From contig PUDQ02000105.1 in NCBI GenBank assembly GCA_002964805.2, forward strand, positions 62,001 through 126,000: a stretch of 64,000 nucleotides of DNA, read 5' to 3'. This document shows, piece after piece, positions 1 to 11,647 of the stretch (its first letter is position 1; every line of letters begins with the position of its first letter). The notes under the pieces were generated by a model. That model was not told where the DNA came from. It worked only from the letters and a program-made list of their open reading frames with translations, and ran no database searches. The position numbers were made by a program, and so were the translations under genes. This DNA comes from Trametes villosa. Its lineage: Eukaryota > Basidiomycota > Agaricomycetes > Polyporales > Polyporaceae.

Positions 1-479
1 CGTATATGTCGTCGTCGTCGTCGCGTGGGCGTCGGGAGGGAAGATGAGTTGAGGACGACGAGCTCGCGCGTCGCGATATGCGCGTATGACGTCATCGCGC
101 TTGCCACGTGCGCCTGCGACCGCATGCGACCGCTTCGATCCTTCCTCGTCCTCCAGGCTCCTGTCCTCCTCCTTCTCCGCATCCGTGCCTAGCTGAACTC
201 ATAGAGCTGATTCTCGCTTTTTGTATGTCTGAAAGGCGTCTAAAACTGGGTTACATATGGGCGGTATCGTTCAGAAGCTGGCCAGCGAATGGTGCTACGA
301 CTAGCGCCAGGAACAAACACCGATCCTCCTCTGCTACGGCGGACGCCACTCTCTGCGTAACCCCTCGGCACTAAACCTCTCGTACCGTCCTGCTTAACTC
401 TTCCGAACCCCTCTGACGTTCTCATAGCTCTAGTATCTCGTGCTTGTGCTTCCCAGCTTGCGTGCTGCTGCCACATGTG
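1..479. repeat. Left-truncated copy of the dynamin-upstream repeat block
   Basis: This is the partial first copy of a block seen again near 8,420-8,960, 16,560-16,930, 22,740-23,260 and 30,720-31,140. It carries a CRE-like TGACGTCA at 87-94 and an E-box CACGTG at 105-110, followed by a pyrimidine-rich run and, near 250-300, a segment similar to 8,750-8,800 and 23,120-23,190. In the other copies this block lies just 5' of a minus-strand dynamin remnant, so the rest of that unit probably lies left of the window. No gene is supported here. Confidence 0.55.
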
Positions 480-761
480 CTACATCATCTGCGCGCGGAT
501 ATATTCAGCTTGAGGTTCGCCACCTTTCTCGACCTCGTCTCTAACATGCGCATTACAGGAATCCATATTTGACGCCGTCAGCAGTAGGTCTTTACCAACT
601 TTCCGCGAGGAGCGTGAATGCACACACCCCAAGCTCGCCTCCCTACTGCGAGACGAAAACGCGAGCTGAGATCGATTCGGCGTGCATACGCCCAAAGTTG
701 GCCGCCGTTTGTGCCATTGTGAAGGCCTGCGAGGGACGTGAACGGGCAAGGCCGATGTCAC
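480..761 (-). pseudogene. Remnant of co-duplicated unidentified gene (TM block)
   Basis: A minus-strand frame here resembles stretches at 1,430-1,720, 9,000-9,130, 16,900-17,235, 23,400-23,560 and 31,260-31,620. Shared features are a GxVxxRSS core followed by a Gly/Asp-Leu-Leu segment. The better copy at 16,900-17,235 includes a hydrophobic segment. No family is recognised. It is called a remnant because the copies agree only in pieces and need frame changes. Confidence 0.35.
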
Positions 762-1137
762 GCGCCCGTTGGACCTTCGTCAACACCGGCGGGATACGCT
801 CGCACATCCGAGTCGAAGGCAGCAGCCTGCACCGGCCGTCAGGAACAGCAGCGCTTCCTGGGCGTCCGTGCGGCCACATTACAATGCTTCTCATCCACCG
901 CACGACGGGCCATCGACTGAACTCTGAAGTCATGTGTTCAAGCGTTTCGTCCTGGCAGAGCTTTCCCCAGGGGCCTGGCACCTCGTCAGGCGTCGAGCGG
1001 GTAACAGGCGCCGATCCCCTCGAATTCCCCCGCTCTCGATCGTAGCAGCCACCCCGGAGGCAAGTCAGTGCCCCTTGTGAGTCATTGCGACAACCTGTCT
1101 GAATTAGGGTGCGAATCCGCTCATACCGCTAAAGCAG
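762..1137. other. Degraded F-box upstream region, no gene seen
   Basis: The stretch resembles the 5' flanks of the F-box genes: it has the segment ending in GGGCCATCGACTGAACTCTG near 907-925, comparable with 2,685-2,703. It lies just before an F-box fragment, so it is probably the decayed promoter region of a lost F-box gene. Open frames here are short and not shared between copies. Confidence 0.4.
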
Positions 1138-1300
1138 AAAGGGATCGTCCCCGACTTCCTCTAGAGGTCCGCGAACGCGTCATCTACATGGTCATGCTGC
1201 TGAACCGTCGACGGGGCCCCTATGCTCTTCCCGCGGCAATCATCCGCTGGACTTCGACAACCTCTGCGCGTGCGCGCTGAGTTCCAGGGGCCGGCGAGCT
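1138..1300 (+). pseudogene. F-box gene fragment, 5' end only
   Basis: The plus strand encodes the start of an F-box as in the six full paralogues (RPRLPLEVRERVI...), then a variable loop. After a frame change comes the second half (PLDFDN-LCACALSSRG, matching PLYLGDLCACALTC of the other copies). The match stops near 1,300 and nothing of the rest of the gene follows. This is a truncated copy and would make no functional substrate receptor. Confidence 0.7.
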
Positions 1301-1428
1301 TGTGTTCTGGCGTCCGAAGGCTGCCCACCTCCTAGAGGCACTCATCTGCGTAACCCCTCGGTACACTAGTGACGCCGCTCTTGCCGGGATGCTTGTTCTT
1401 CCCGACCCTCTCGGACGTTCTCGTACCC

Positions 1429-1720
1429 CTAATTGATCACGCTCGTCGTGGTTACCTGTCGGCGTGCTGCTGCAACGCGTACCGTGACTTGTCTACGCGC
1501 GCATATGTCCAGATCGAGGAGCATTGGTGCGTTCTTGAAACCCTGCTTGCGAACCAGCTTGACGTAGACATCAGCAGCTCGTCGACATACGCCTCCCAAA
1601 ACTCTTTCCTGCAGCGAGAATACGGCGCTGTGCGACGTCCACCCACAGTCAATCACAACACACTGCAGTCCAGACGACTCCACGGTACGCTCGAGCCAAC
1701 AATATATGCGTGACCTGCTC
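1429..1720 (-). pseudogene. Remnant of co-duplicated unidentified gene (TM block)
   Basis: The minus-strand translation shares an ERxLGGVCRR-type motif and the following Leu/Asp-rich segment with copies at 31,260-31,620 and 23,400-23,560. No catalytic motif or family signature is visible. It is interpreted as another piece of the gene that travels with the dynamin remnants. Confidence 0.35.
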
Positions 1721-2530
1721 CCGGACCGCGCCCTCCGATAAACGGCAGTCTACAGCTACTGCGCGTCGCCGTTATCATAGTGTATCTCAAGGCCATCTGC
1801 TGGGGGTTCGACGGGCGCGGGGTCGCAGTCATGCAAGCGAGACCTTGTCCGTGAACGCTCCACAGACGAGGACCACATCAATGGCTTGCGCAAGCGCAGA
1901 AGAGCGGCACAACTTAAAGGCGATTCGCCTCGCCAAAGAAGCCTACCGGGGTGGCTCTGAAGACGGCCTGACGAAGCCGGACGCCCTTTCCGCGGGCCCC
2001 GTCTACGCCGAGGTCTGGGCGTAGGTCATCGCCGAACAAGCACGGATCTTTCTGCGTCCGCTTCCTCGACGAGACCAGCAGGCTTTTGACTTTGCGGTAC
2101 GCGAGAGGCTGGGTACGTGCTTCGCGGGCGTCGCGCGGTGGCGCGTCTCGGGGTAGCATCGTTGATTCGGGATCGAGAGCTTGGTGCTCTTCCTGAGCGA
2201 CAAGCTACCGAAACTCAAACGCGCGAGTGAGTGCCTTCCCCTTCTGTCTGTCGTCCGCACGGCGACTGCTAGACATGCGCCGCCGACAGGGTGTTAGAAG
2301 ATATCGAGTGCGACGTCGAGGCACAGCACGCGCACGCTCGCCCGCTAGCATGGAAGGTGGCGGAGCGCGTACCATACGTCTGGCGACCGCGCTCGTGCAG
2401 GATTACAACAAGAGGGCGCACATGGCGTGTGATGCGCATCGCCCAAGGCATCGCCTCTGTTTATTCCATTTGCGAAGGTCGGCCGGGCGAGGGACGGTTA
2501 CGGGTAAGGCCGATGCCACGGCCCACGGGC
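1721..2530. other. Array spacer, no supportable gene
   Basis: It contains only short frames. A segment around 1,920-2,100 loosely resembles 17,400-17,480 and 24,540-24,610 (sequences about GCGTCCGC..GACGCCGAGCGC), suggesting a third, badly decayed component of the duplicated unit. I cannot identify it. Confidence 0.4.
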
Positions 2531-2914
2531 CCGTTGGGCTTTCGTGAACAGCGGCGGAATGCGCTCGCACATCCGAGTCAAAGACAACCGGACGTCGAGC
2601 TTGTAGAAGTTACCGCCAAATATAACGGTGCATCTTGGGCGTCCGTGCGGCTGTATTGCATTGCTTCTCATCCCTCGCACGACGGGCCATTGTCTGAACT
2701 CTGAAGTCAGGCGTTTTGCACGCGGCTTGCCGATAAGAATAGCGTCCAATCTAGACCAGGCCATCCCTTCCCAGCAGTGCATAAAGCGTCGAGTGGATAC
2801 GAGCATCGCGCTACTCGGATCCCCTCGCCTCAGGCCACCATCCACACTATGTGAGTTCTCACTCCGACTTGTCTCGGTAGACACGCACATGTCAGCTCAT
2901 TCCAAACGAGCAGG
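2531..2914 (+). promoter_or_regulatory. Conserved F-box gene 5' region with a 5'UTR intron
   Basis: The block centred on 2,696-2,760 (TCTGA-GTCAGGCGTTTTG, then GGCTTGCCGATAAGAAT) recurs about 200 bp upstream of five of the six F-box genes, at 12,474, 18,402, 25,505 and 33,205 but not before the 9,527 gene. A GTGAGT donor at 2851 and a CAG acceptor ending at 2913 fit a 63-nt intron in the leader; the ATG follows one base later. The same donor and acceptor arrangement is visible upstream of the other paralogues that carry the block. It is inferred to be promoter plus spliced leader. Confidence 0.6.
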
Positions 2915-5399
2915 ATGGAACGGTCTCGGCTGCCCCTCGATGTCTGCGAGCATATCATCGATCTGGTGGCCTGGTTGGACCGTCGCACCCCGGATTGTCG
3001 CTATCTCGACACTCTCGCTCCAAACACCGGCTACCCGCTATACCTCGGCGATATCTCTGCGTGCGCGCTGACGTGCCGGGGCTGGCTACCTCGTAGCCGC
3101 TACAACCTGTATCGTTGCGTTCGTGTCCGTGACCTCGGCGACGTCGACAGTCTCTCCGAGGCTCTCCACTGCCACCCCTTCCTTGGAGAACTCGCCAACG
3201 AGCTTGTCGTGGGATGCTACCGGAAGAAGACAAAACGGTACCTGCCGTTTGCCAAAGATGCGCTCGTGCATGCTCTGAGGAACATCCGAATCTTGACGAT
3301 CAGAAATCTCGACTGGCGTCACCTACCCCATATGTACCATACGCACGCCGCACAATACCCCATCACCGAACTTAATATCCTCGATGGACTATTTTGCACC
3401 GCTCTGGACCTCGCTCGCGTAGTGTGGGCGTTTCAAGCTCGGCTGCGCACCCTCACAGTCGTCGGTGTGGAGTTTACCCATAGGCCGCACGACACGTTGG
3501 CTGCCCAGAATGTCCTCGAAAGGCGGGCCCGCGCACCAGTGTGTCCTAAGCTTGAAAAGCTTGAAGTCATGCGATTGGGTCTGATGAAGGACTCGGAAAC
3601 GGTCAGTCAGGACTCAGAGTCGCGGCTGCCACGCATTCCGCCTTCCTTGGACATTCGCTTATCTGCCTGATGAAGGTTTTCCCCCACGGACTTTTTGGCA
3701 CAAATTTCACGGAGCTCTCGCTGTGGTGGTCCTCAACGGACTTAGGGAAGTCGGACTGTGAGAGCGATCCTTGGTCCCAGAGGAGGACTCGGAATGTTGT
3801 ACTGATGGAGCGGCAGGTGCACCTTTTTTCGGGGCTTACGGTCGGCTTCCACGCTTGCAAAACTTGACATGGCACTTTGTAAATGATGACAAAGAGAAGC
3901 TGATCGACTCACTTGCATCCTTCGTAGAGTGCTTCGGCGATGCTGTCGGTCGACTACCCGATGCCGATCGCCGCTCACCCATCAAGATATCACTATACTA
4001 CCATCTTCATCCCTTCAAGTTGGACATGGGCAGCCTCCAAACCGTGACGCTGACCACCGTCACACGCCCATCTTTCCTCCGCTCACTGTTCTCCAATGTC
4101 GCGACGTGGAAGACTGTTATACAATATCACAGCGTGCAACATCTCCACATGGTCTTTCCCGAGTCTATCTCTTCGGGGTACGATGCAGCATGGTGGACAA
4201 CGCAAATATCTGCTCGCATCGGTGACTGCAACAAGTTAACTGCAGGCGTCCAACTTATGGCAAATTACATCGGTGAGTGGCCTGCAGCACAATATCTTGA
4301 CAAAATGTGTCCTGACGAAGCCACGACCTCGCACCCAAGACCCGGATGTCTTGTGGTTGGGTGATTGGACGGTTCCAACGCTCCAGACGATGGACTTATA
4401 TGGGATGACCAAGTGGACGGAACAGAGCCCCGACACCCGCTCGACGCCAGTTGGCATTGCCGTGCGCGATGCTGTTGTGCCCCAAGTTCTGGCACAGGTG
4501 TTAGAGGACCCCCTCGCTGAGCCGTGCTTCCCTGATGACCTAATGCTCAAGACCTCTGGTGATCCTAGGGAGATATGCCAATCCATAGGTTTCACCGTGA
4601 GCCTCCTCCCAACTGTTGTTCCGACAGTCGCTGATAACAGAATCTCTACGGCGGTAGTTCTATACTGACAAGGCATTGAGGTGCTCCTGGGACTCTGTCA
4701 TCGAATTCTTTCCACGCGAACTTGCCGCCTCCGCTCAGGGATCGCCTTCCGTTATGGCGGCTCTGGCGCTGTGCGGTCCGCGGTCCGTCGAGGGCGCAGG
4801 TTCTGGTGAAATACCTCTCATGCGTATCACACTGGTCGAGAAGGTCGCTTGGGAGTTGAAAGAATTCCTCGTGAGCAGGCACTTCGCTTGACCACGATTG
4901 CAGTGCTAATCGTGGTCCACTCGTGATCTCTAGGAGGGTCTGGAGGGACTGGAGGATGGGCGGCATGCCGTGACCTTGCGCGGCCGGAAGGTCGCCTTCG
5001 ACCATCTGGAAATCGTCAACTTTCGTACGGACGGTTACAACATACACCCAACGCTCCAGATCCTCCCCGAATTCCGCAAGCTCTACCCTGATCCATCTTA
5101 CATCCCGGACGATGTCGAGAACGAGGAAGACGACGAGCTCTACCCTAATCTACATTGCGGAGTATCTGACGATGTCACGGACGGAGAAGACCGCGAAGTG
5201 GACTCCGCCGCATTTAGGTGAGTCTGAGTTGCATCTTTGCTTGCAATCGTTAACATAGGATTCAAGTTCTAACGCGGAGAACTCAAAGGACTCGGAGAGC
5301 TCGAAGGGCTCGGAGGGCTGGAGGGGTTCGGAGAACTCGGAAGACTTGGAGGACTCGGAAGACTCGGAGGACTCGGAGGACTCGGATGACACAGCCTAG
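2915..5399 (+). CDS. F-box protein, array paralogue 1 (703 aa, 7 exons)
   Basis: Likely substrate receptor of an SCF ubiquitin ligase, since F-box domains bind Skp1; the substrate is unknown. Exons read in frame: 2915-3601, 3676-3757, 3817-4272, 4340-4596, 4658-4870, 4934-5217, 5267-5399. The N-terminal F-box has LPLDVCEHIID, then a variable loop, then a second half with ACALTCRGWLPRSRY. The remainder has LRR-like hydrophobic spacing and no recognised enzyme domain. The start is the ATG one base after the 5'UTR intron acceptor, aligned with its paralogues. The last exon is a Ser/Glu/Asp tail expanded by a 9-bp repeat, making this the longest copy. It differs from its neighbours in nearly every exon yet keeps all splice phases. 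Skp1 binding is family knowledge; the splice model is mine. Confidence 0.8.
5278..5390 (+). repeat. 9-bp minisatellite in the coding tail of F-box paralogue 1
   Basis: About a dozen imperfect copies of GGACTCGGA encode an acidic Ser-Glu-Asp repeat in the last exon of the upstream F-box gene. The homologous last exon at 28,024-28,072 has only a short SDSES-type tail, so the array is a local expansion. Confidence 0.8.
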
Positions 5400-5491
5400 C
5401 CGGCGAATGTCAGGTTAATCGGATGTAAGTACGGGGGGACTAGATGGACGGTACGATGTATGCGATCTGTAGATACAATGCACGGGCGACA

Positions 5492-6480
5492 TCAGGGACG
5501 ACTGCCTGGCATGACACGCTCACAAGCTGGAGCTGAACGGGGCGCGGGGCGCGGCCTCAACTTCCTACCACTCCTCCTGCGCCCAGAGATCTCCCCCACG
5601 GAGTAGATCGCACATCTGGTCTGGCTCGGTGAGATACGACACACGGGCCTTCTCCGAGGCGTTGCGCGCACCGTCCGTGCACCGTGGTGGACCCGACTCG
5701 CCTGGGCTTCTCGTTCAGCGTGTCCTGCGTCCACGCCGCCGAGCTGTATAAGCATTGTGGGCTGATCTAGCTGATCTAGAGTGGGCCCGGACCGCGCATA
5801 CGCTGTGTAGCGTACGTATGCACTCAGAACCGTGTGCTCAGCTTTCGGACCCGGGACAGGAACGGGCGATGACACTATATGCGACCGAGGACGCCGGCAT
5901 TACTACATCCGCCGCCTCGAGCTCCGCATGGAACTCGTGTGGTGGGTTCAGCTTTTCCAGATCCTCTGCCATACGAAAGCCTAGACGCGTCGTCCCTGTC
6001 AGCACAATGCTGAGCGTACCCTTCTCCCACACGTTCAGTACCTTCGAGCCAGCGCGCGCGAAGTCGCCTTTGGATACTCCCGAGACTTACCGACCCACGA
6101 TCTCGCCCTCGCTCACGCCTGAGGTCATTCGACTGCTACCGGCTGTCGCCTCCCGTCCGCACCTGGTCATGGTCGCGCCTTTCTGCGAGATAGTGAGATA
6201 GTGGGTATGCAGAGTGTGCGGCGCGCGCTCACGGTTGTTTCCGTCCATGCGGTGCGTCACCGGCCTGTTTGCCATCATCAGTGTGCCTGTGGAGCGAACA
6301 ATGAGAGAGACGCACGCCCACAGCGCACGTACAGGGTACGCGTCGAAGCATACGGGCTCGGGGCGCTCGCGTGAAAATGCTCTCGTCGAGGTACTCGAGT
6401 TCTCCAGGCATCTTCCACCCGAGCTACGAAGAGGCTCGTTTGCGCACGCCAGGCTTGCTTACGGTGCAGGCCGCGCTTAG
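5492..6480 (-). pseudogene. Dynamin-like remnant R1, C-terminal half
   Basis: On the minus strand, pieces match the intact dynamin at 39984-42894. A THYL-x-x-x-KR segment at about 6,190-6,260 corresponds to exon 9. A DLEKLNPPHEF segment at about 5,910-5,970 corresponds to DLGKLHPPDEF of exon 9. A TRCA..GE segment near 5,600 corresponds to the last exon. Frames shift repeatedly and stops are present. No GTPase domain is present. It lies tail-to-tail with F-box paralogue 1. Confidence 0.7.
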
Positions 6481-6866
6481 TCAGGGCACCGAGGCGGCGC
6501 GTTCATCGTGATTTCGGGCGCGGGTTTTATGGTCGCATCGTCGGCCGTGACGCGGACAGGTGTTTCAATTTCCGTACAAGCTAGGCTGCCAACGCGGACG
6601 GCCGATATGTAGTACTGGTGCGCGTCGGGCGTGACTGCCTGGGGTACGTGCATTGTCGGGATGGGAGCGAGCTCTGGCACGCGTCAAGATTCCCTTCCGG
6701 TGAACTGGGAGACTGTGGTACAGCAAAGTAGGTGTTGGCGCGATAAAAGGACGGCACGCGACCCCTCAGGACTGGCAGAAGTACGGCCTCGATATCAGGT
6801 GAGGTTCTGAGGGGCGGTCGAGACACAAGCTCACTTACCACATACTCAGTTCCGGCGGCCGCGCGC

Positions 6867-8300
6867 TCAGAAGCCGAAGCTGTACAGCGTGCGGGGTGCG
6901 CTCTCCGACGTCCTCTGCTTCGCGCGTGGCCACAATACACAGCCTGTCTTCTCGAGCGTATGCGTTGCACCGCGCGGCCGCGATCGCGGAGTCGGACCCG
7001 GGCGGCGCGAGCACGTAGAGGCTGAAGTGCTGAAGGCGTGGTAGCCAACGGTGTACAGCACGTAGCCGAACACGCGCTGCGATGTGGCCGTGTCACTGTC
7101 AATGTCAAATCATGCGCCGACGTGACAGTCGGAGGAGCGCGGCGCACCTTGAACGTGACCGGGAAGTGTGCGCGGGTCCCCACCATTGACTGTAGCTCGT
7201 ATTCATCCGGCTCGTTCGGCTGACCGAGACCGCCCAAGTTGTGTTGGCCGTCTACCTAGCGCCGCCCACGTCAAGAGTGCTGAAGAGATCGATTGGAATA
7301 GGGCCTTCTTCTGCTGTTCTGCGGAGAGAGTGGGTGCGGCTGTCGCCCGTCCATCGGGAAGTAGTACGGGGGTGACGCGCTCGGCGACGGCCTTCCTCGC
7401 GCGCGTCCTTATACTTCGCGAGCCACCTGTCGCGGCACCACGACAGAGAGGGGCTGTTTTGCGTGAAAGGTGTACTCTCGACTCGGGCGAGATTCGTGCG
7501 GATCTGAGCCTGAGCGACCGCCGCACAGTTGCTCGCAAGCTCCGCCATTACCAGGCTGCACTAACAGGGTCGGTCGGCAGCGAGCGGTGAGCGACGGGCA
7601 CAGGTGGCGCACCTGATGATGGCCTTGAGTTTCCCGTGCCTGTCGAACTCGGCGGGGACGACGTCCGCAACGGTCTTCTCGAACGCCTCCTGCACGTCCT
7701 GACGCGCCGCCGCTCGTTCTCCGGGTCATAATGCCCTCGCCCGCATCCCCCGGCGCAGCCCGATTCCGCCCGCCCCTGTCCACCCCGCGCGCTCACGTAC
7801 ACGCCCGCACATCGCGTAGCGCCCGCGCCGCGTCCTTGAACGCCGCGTACGTGCGCCGCACGGGCTGCACGAGCTCTGTCACTGTGCCCGTGCCGTGGAT
7901 GCGGGCGCGCGATGCGCGTGACGAGCGCGAGCACGAATGCGGAGGGTTCGATGGTGACCGCGGGCAGGAGCGCGTCGAGCCGCGCGGCGACCGACGTTAG
8001 TTGCTTCGGCTGAGCTCACGCCTGAGAGACAGCTTCTGCGAGGATGGGCCTTGGAGAACTCTGGTTGTCGATGGCCACGATGCTGGGGAGGTCGAGGTCG
8101 ATGTGGGCTCTCCGGGCTATGATTGAACTCGCCGCCACCCGCGGACAGCGGCGCGAGGTTCTTCCAGAAGAGGGAGTGGTTTGTGTGGCCGCCGTCATGG
8201 AACTTAAGCGCGCGCTGGGGTTTTATCTGCCCGTTGGGCGAGGGCGCCTTGGCGTAGGACTCCTCGGCGGCGTTGAGGCCGATCACATACGCCTAGCGGT
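6867..8300 (-). pseudogene. Dynamin-like remnant R2, GTPase core deleted
   Basis: Read from the right, there is an [16 protein letters not shown] segment near 8,040-8,100 matching the P-loop exon, but the GKS of the Walker A motif is lost. It continues directly into [20 protein letters not shown] (about 7,900-7,975), which matches exon 7 of the intact gene. It goes on to a TPFTQN segment near 7,460 and DEYELQSM near 7,200, and ends with YSFGF at 6867. Exons 3-6 of the intact gene, which carry most of the G domain, are missing. Stops and frameshifts make it non-functional. Confidence 0.75.
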
Positions 8301-9160
8301 GCTCCTTGTAGGAGAGCCCCATGATCTGACACGAGACGTGCGGCTCGCGGGCCTGTTCCGGGGTGCAAGTCAGTATGGCGCGTGTGAGACGCGAAAGAGA
8401 GTATGTACGCTGTAAGCATGGTCGACTTGTGGGAGCGGTCTGTGCGGGTCGCGGGTAGCAGCGAGCGAGAGATACGTGCGAGGAACGTCGCGGGCAGCGA
8501 GGCGGGCGGCGCGGGCGATGGTGGCGAGCATGAACATCGTGTATGAGGTCGTCGTGGGTGTCGAGGACGACGAGCTCGCGCGTCGGTACAAGTGCTAATG
8601 ACGTCATCACGCTTGCCACGTGCGCCTTGACCGGCATCGACCCGGCGCTTCGATCCTTCCTCTTCCTCTTCCTCTCCCTCTGCTCAGCTGATCTTGTAGA
8701 GCGGCACTTCGTACTTCTATGTACTCTACTTGGTGATTTATGAAGAACATATACGGCGGTATAAACCACAAACTGGCCGACCAAACCGCTGCTGTAGAAG
8801 GAAACGATCTCTGATCCTTCTCCGAGTCTCTTACGGCCGGCACCACTCCTCTGCGTAGCTACTTGGCGCACCAGGCCGCTCGTGCCGTACTCATAGGCTC
8901 TTCCGGATCTGTCGGATGCTCTCGTACTTCCAGTCACTCGTGCTCGTGCCTACCAGTTAGCGTGCTGCTGCAACATGAGCCATGACGGTGGCTGCCAGTA
9001 TACGCGCGTATATCCAGCTTGAGCAGGTTTGTTGCATTTTTCGACCTGTTATCTGACCTGCGCATCGCAGAAACTGAGACTCGACGTAGCCAGCAGTAGG
9101 TCAGCCCTCTCACCTTGCAATTGCCTATACTTCCGCTGTGCGCTGATGCGCTCACAGGTT
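8301..9160. repeat. Dynamin-upstream block with CRE/E-box, plus TM-block remnant
   Basis: The block holds TGACGTCA at 8599-8606 and CACGTG just beyond, then a long CTCTTCC pyrimidine run. A minus-strand frame (about 8,400-8,560; ARAARLAARDVPRTYLS) recurs in other copies and may be a decayed exon of an unknown neighbour gene. The segment at 9,000-9,130 is another copy of the TM-block remnant. No intact gene is seen. Confidence 0.5.
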
Positions 9161-9526
9161 GTAGCGTGTATCATGGCGCGTCCTGGGACCTCTGGAAATG
9201 GCACAAATGGCCGTCTGCGCTACCACAACCGAATTCTGCATGTCGGTTACACATCGTTCCTGCGGTCATGATCAAGAATAGCAGCGCGCCCTGGGCGCTC
9301 ATGCAGCTGCAATACTACTCCGCTTCTCCTCCACGCCTGACGGTTACATAAGTGACTGAACTCTGAAGCAGTGGTTCATATAGCGCTGAGCAAGTAAGGG
9401 CGTAGGTCTATCAGATCCCCGCACTCCCATCACCGCCGGCCACTGAAGAGACGAGTCGCTTCGCGTAAGTTCCCGCCGCCCCCGCGCTTCCGGTGCGTCG
9501 ACGTGAACTGACGCTGGACACGCAGG
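9161..9526. other. 5' flank of F-box paralogue 2, divergent
   Basis: Only a short stretch near 9,355-9,385 (TGAACTCTGAAG..) resembles the conserved upstream block of the other F-box genes. The rest is unlike them, so this copy has lost or replaced its ancestral promoter region. Confidence 0.45.
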
Positions 9527-11647
9527 ATGTATCGCCCTCGACTGCCCCTCGATATATGCGAGCGCATCATCGATATGGTAACCCTGCTAGACCGCCGTGC
9601 CTCCCCGGCTTCCCGCTATCCGCTTTACCTCGGCGACCTCTGCGCGTGTGCGCTGACGTGCCAGGACTGGCTCCCGCGGAGCCGCTACCATCTGTATCGT
9701 CGCGTCCGGGTAGCGGTGCCCAGCGACGTCGAAAGTCTATCCGAGACTGTCCGCCGCCGCCCCTTCCTTGGAGAGCTCGTGCACGAGCTCGTGGTTGGAC
9801 GCGCACGCCCCGTCCGGCCGGCCGCCGCCAAACTCTACCTTCCGTTCGCCGGAGAAGCTCTCGTGCGGGCTCTCAGGAACGTCCGCATCCTGACGCTCAG
9901 CCACGTTGACTGGGACGGCCTACCTCACACGTACCATACGCTCGCCGCACAATACCCGATCGTGGAGCTCAACATCGTCGGCGGGCACTTTCGATCCGTT
10001 TTGGACCTCGCGCGCGTGGCGTGGGCGTTCCAGCCTCGTCTGCGTGCGCTCAAAGTTGCCGACGTCGAGTTCGACAAGCCTAGGGACGACACGGCTGCGA
10101 CGAATGTCGCCGAGAGACGGGCCCACGCTCTGTGTCCTAACCTGGAACGGCTTGAAGTCCTCCGGGTCGGCGGCATGCACGAAGTGGTGAGTCCGCGTCG
10201 TCGCTAGTCACCGATCTCGGTCGTTCTTGGGGACTTACCCTTCGCGGACATAGGTTTTCCCGTACGGACTCTTCGGCGCGAATGTTACGGAGTTGACGCT
10301 ATGGTGTTCCTCGACGCGCTCAGGCGAGTCAGATTGTGAGCATAGTCCCGCATTATTGCGTCCTCGAGATACGTGCTTGATACAGCCACAGGTGCCTCTT
10401 TCTTCAAGGGCCACGCTCGGCTTCCCCGCCTGCAGCGACTGAGGTGGCACTTCATGGAGGAGCGCACAGTAGGGCTAAGCGGCTCACTCGCATCCTTCGT
10501 CGAGTGCCTCGGCACCGCTACCGACCGACTACTACGGGCGTCTGACGGTCACCTACCCCTCACGATATCTGTCTGCTTCGAACCGTTCATCTGGGAGACT
10601 TTCCCGCTGCTGGCTACGGTCACTCGCACAGCGTTCCTCCGCGCGTTGTTCTCCAAGACCGCCGTCTGGGAGCGGCTTCTGCAATACCGCGGTCTGCAGC
10701 ATCTCTACGTTATCGTCCCCGAACCCGTCCCCGCTGAGCGCGATGCGGCGTGGTGGATGGCGGAAGTGTCCGCTCGAGTCGGTAGCCCCAAGTTGAGTGC
10801 GCGCGTAGAGGCGCTGGAAATTAGTGAGTCACTCGCAGTTCAGCGTTCAAATGCGGAAGTCAGTCCTGACAGGAACATCATCTCCTCGGGCCGTAGACCC
10901 GGCTCTCCTGTGGTTGGGCGAGTGGACCGTTCCCCAGGACAAGACGCGGTCAGGGATCCCGCACCCGGCCAACTGGATGCAAGAGGACTTCCTCCATCCG
11001 ATGGCTGTTCGCATCGCGGCGCGCGACGCCGTCGTGCCCGACGTTCTCGCGCAGGCTCTAGACGATCCCCTCGGGCCGTGCTTCTCCGAAGATTCGGAGC
11101 CGCGATCCACGGAATTTATGATCTGTTTCGACGTAAGCCGCTCTCTCCTCAGCTGTGAGGTTTCCGAGAGTCCGAGTCGCTGACAGCGGAATCGCTGCGG
11201 CGGTAGTTCTGCAATAGCGAGCCGCCCAGGTACTTCCGCGGAAAGGACGTCGAAGTCCGAGTCGGCGAGCGCGAGGCCGCCGCGTTCCAGGGCGCGCCTT
11301 CCGTTGCGGCAGCTCAGGCGCTGTGCGGTTCGCCTACCGGAAAGGACGCCGGCTCGGGTGATGCGATGCCTCTCATGCGCGTCGCGCTGGTCGAGAAGGT
11401 CGCTAGGGAGCTGAAACGGTTCATGGTAAGCGGGTTCTTCACTGGGCTGGGTCCGCGGTGCTAATTGCGGCCCTCTCGTGAACTCCAGGAGGAGCTAGAG
11501 CGCCAGGGCTATCCCTTGATATACCGCGGCCGGAAGGTCGACTCCGACCATCTGGAAATCGTCGACTTGCGGAAATATAGGGATGCCGTGCGCCCGACGC
11601 TCCAGATCCTCGCTCAGTTTCGCGAACTCTATCACGGTCCGTCCTAA
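9527..11647 (+). CDS. F-box protein, array paralogue 2 (595 aa, 6 exons)
   Basis: Exons: 9527-10186, 10254-10335, 10392-10823, 10897-11132, 11207-11425, 11489-11647. The F-box (LPLDICERIID ... CACALTCQDWLPRSRY) has the shortest inter-helix loop of the six. Exon 2 is exactly 82 nt, as in all paralogues. The last exon ends at a TAA where paralogue 5 has a Tyr codon (GPSY), so the acidic tail exon is lost; conserved sequence continues past the stop for about 50 bp. The gene is visibly more GC-rich than its neighbours. It probably acts as an SCF adaptor with an unknown target. Confidence 0.78.

Noticed and set aside
2498..2890. Minus-strand frame upstream of F-box paralogue 1 (130 codons) and its counterparts before other paralogues
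   Set aside because: Similar translations recur because the upstream DNA is duplicated, but the frames differ in length and carry stops at different places. No protein motif is present.
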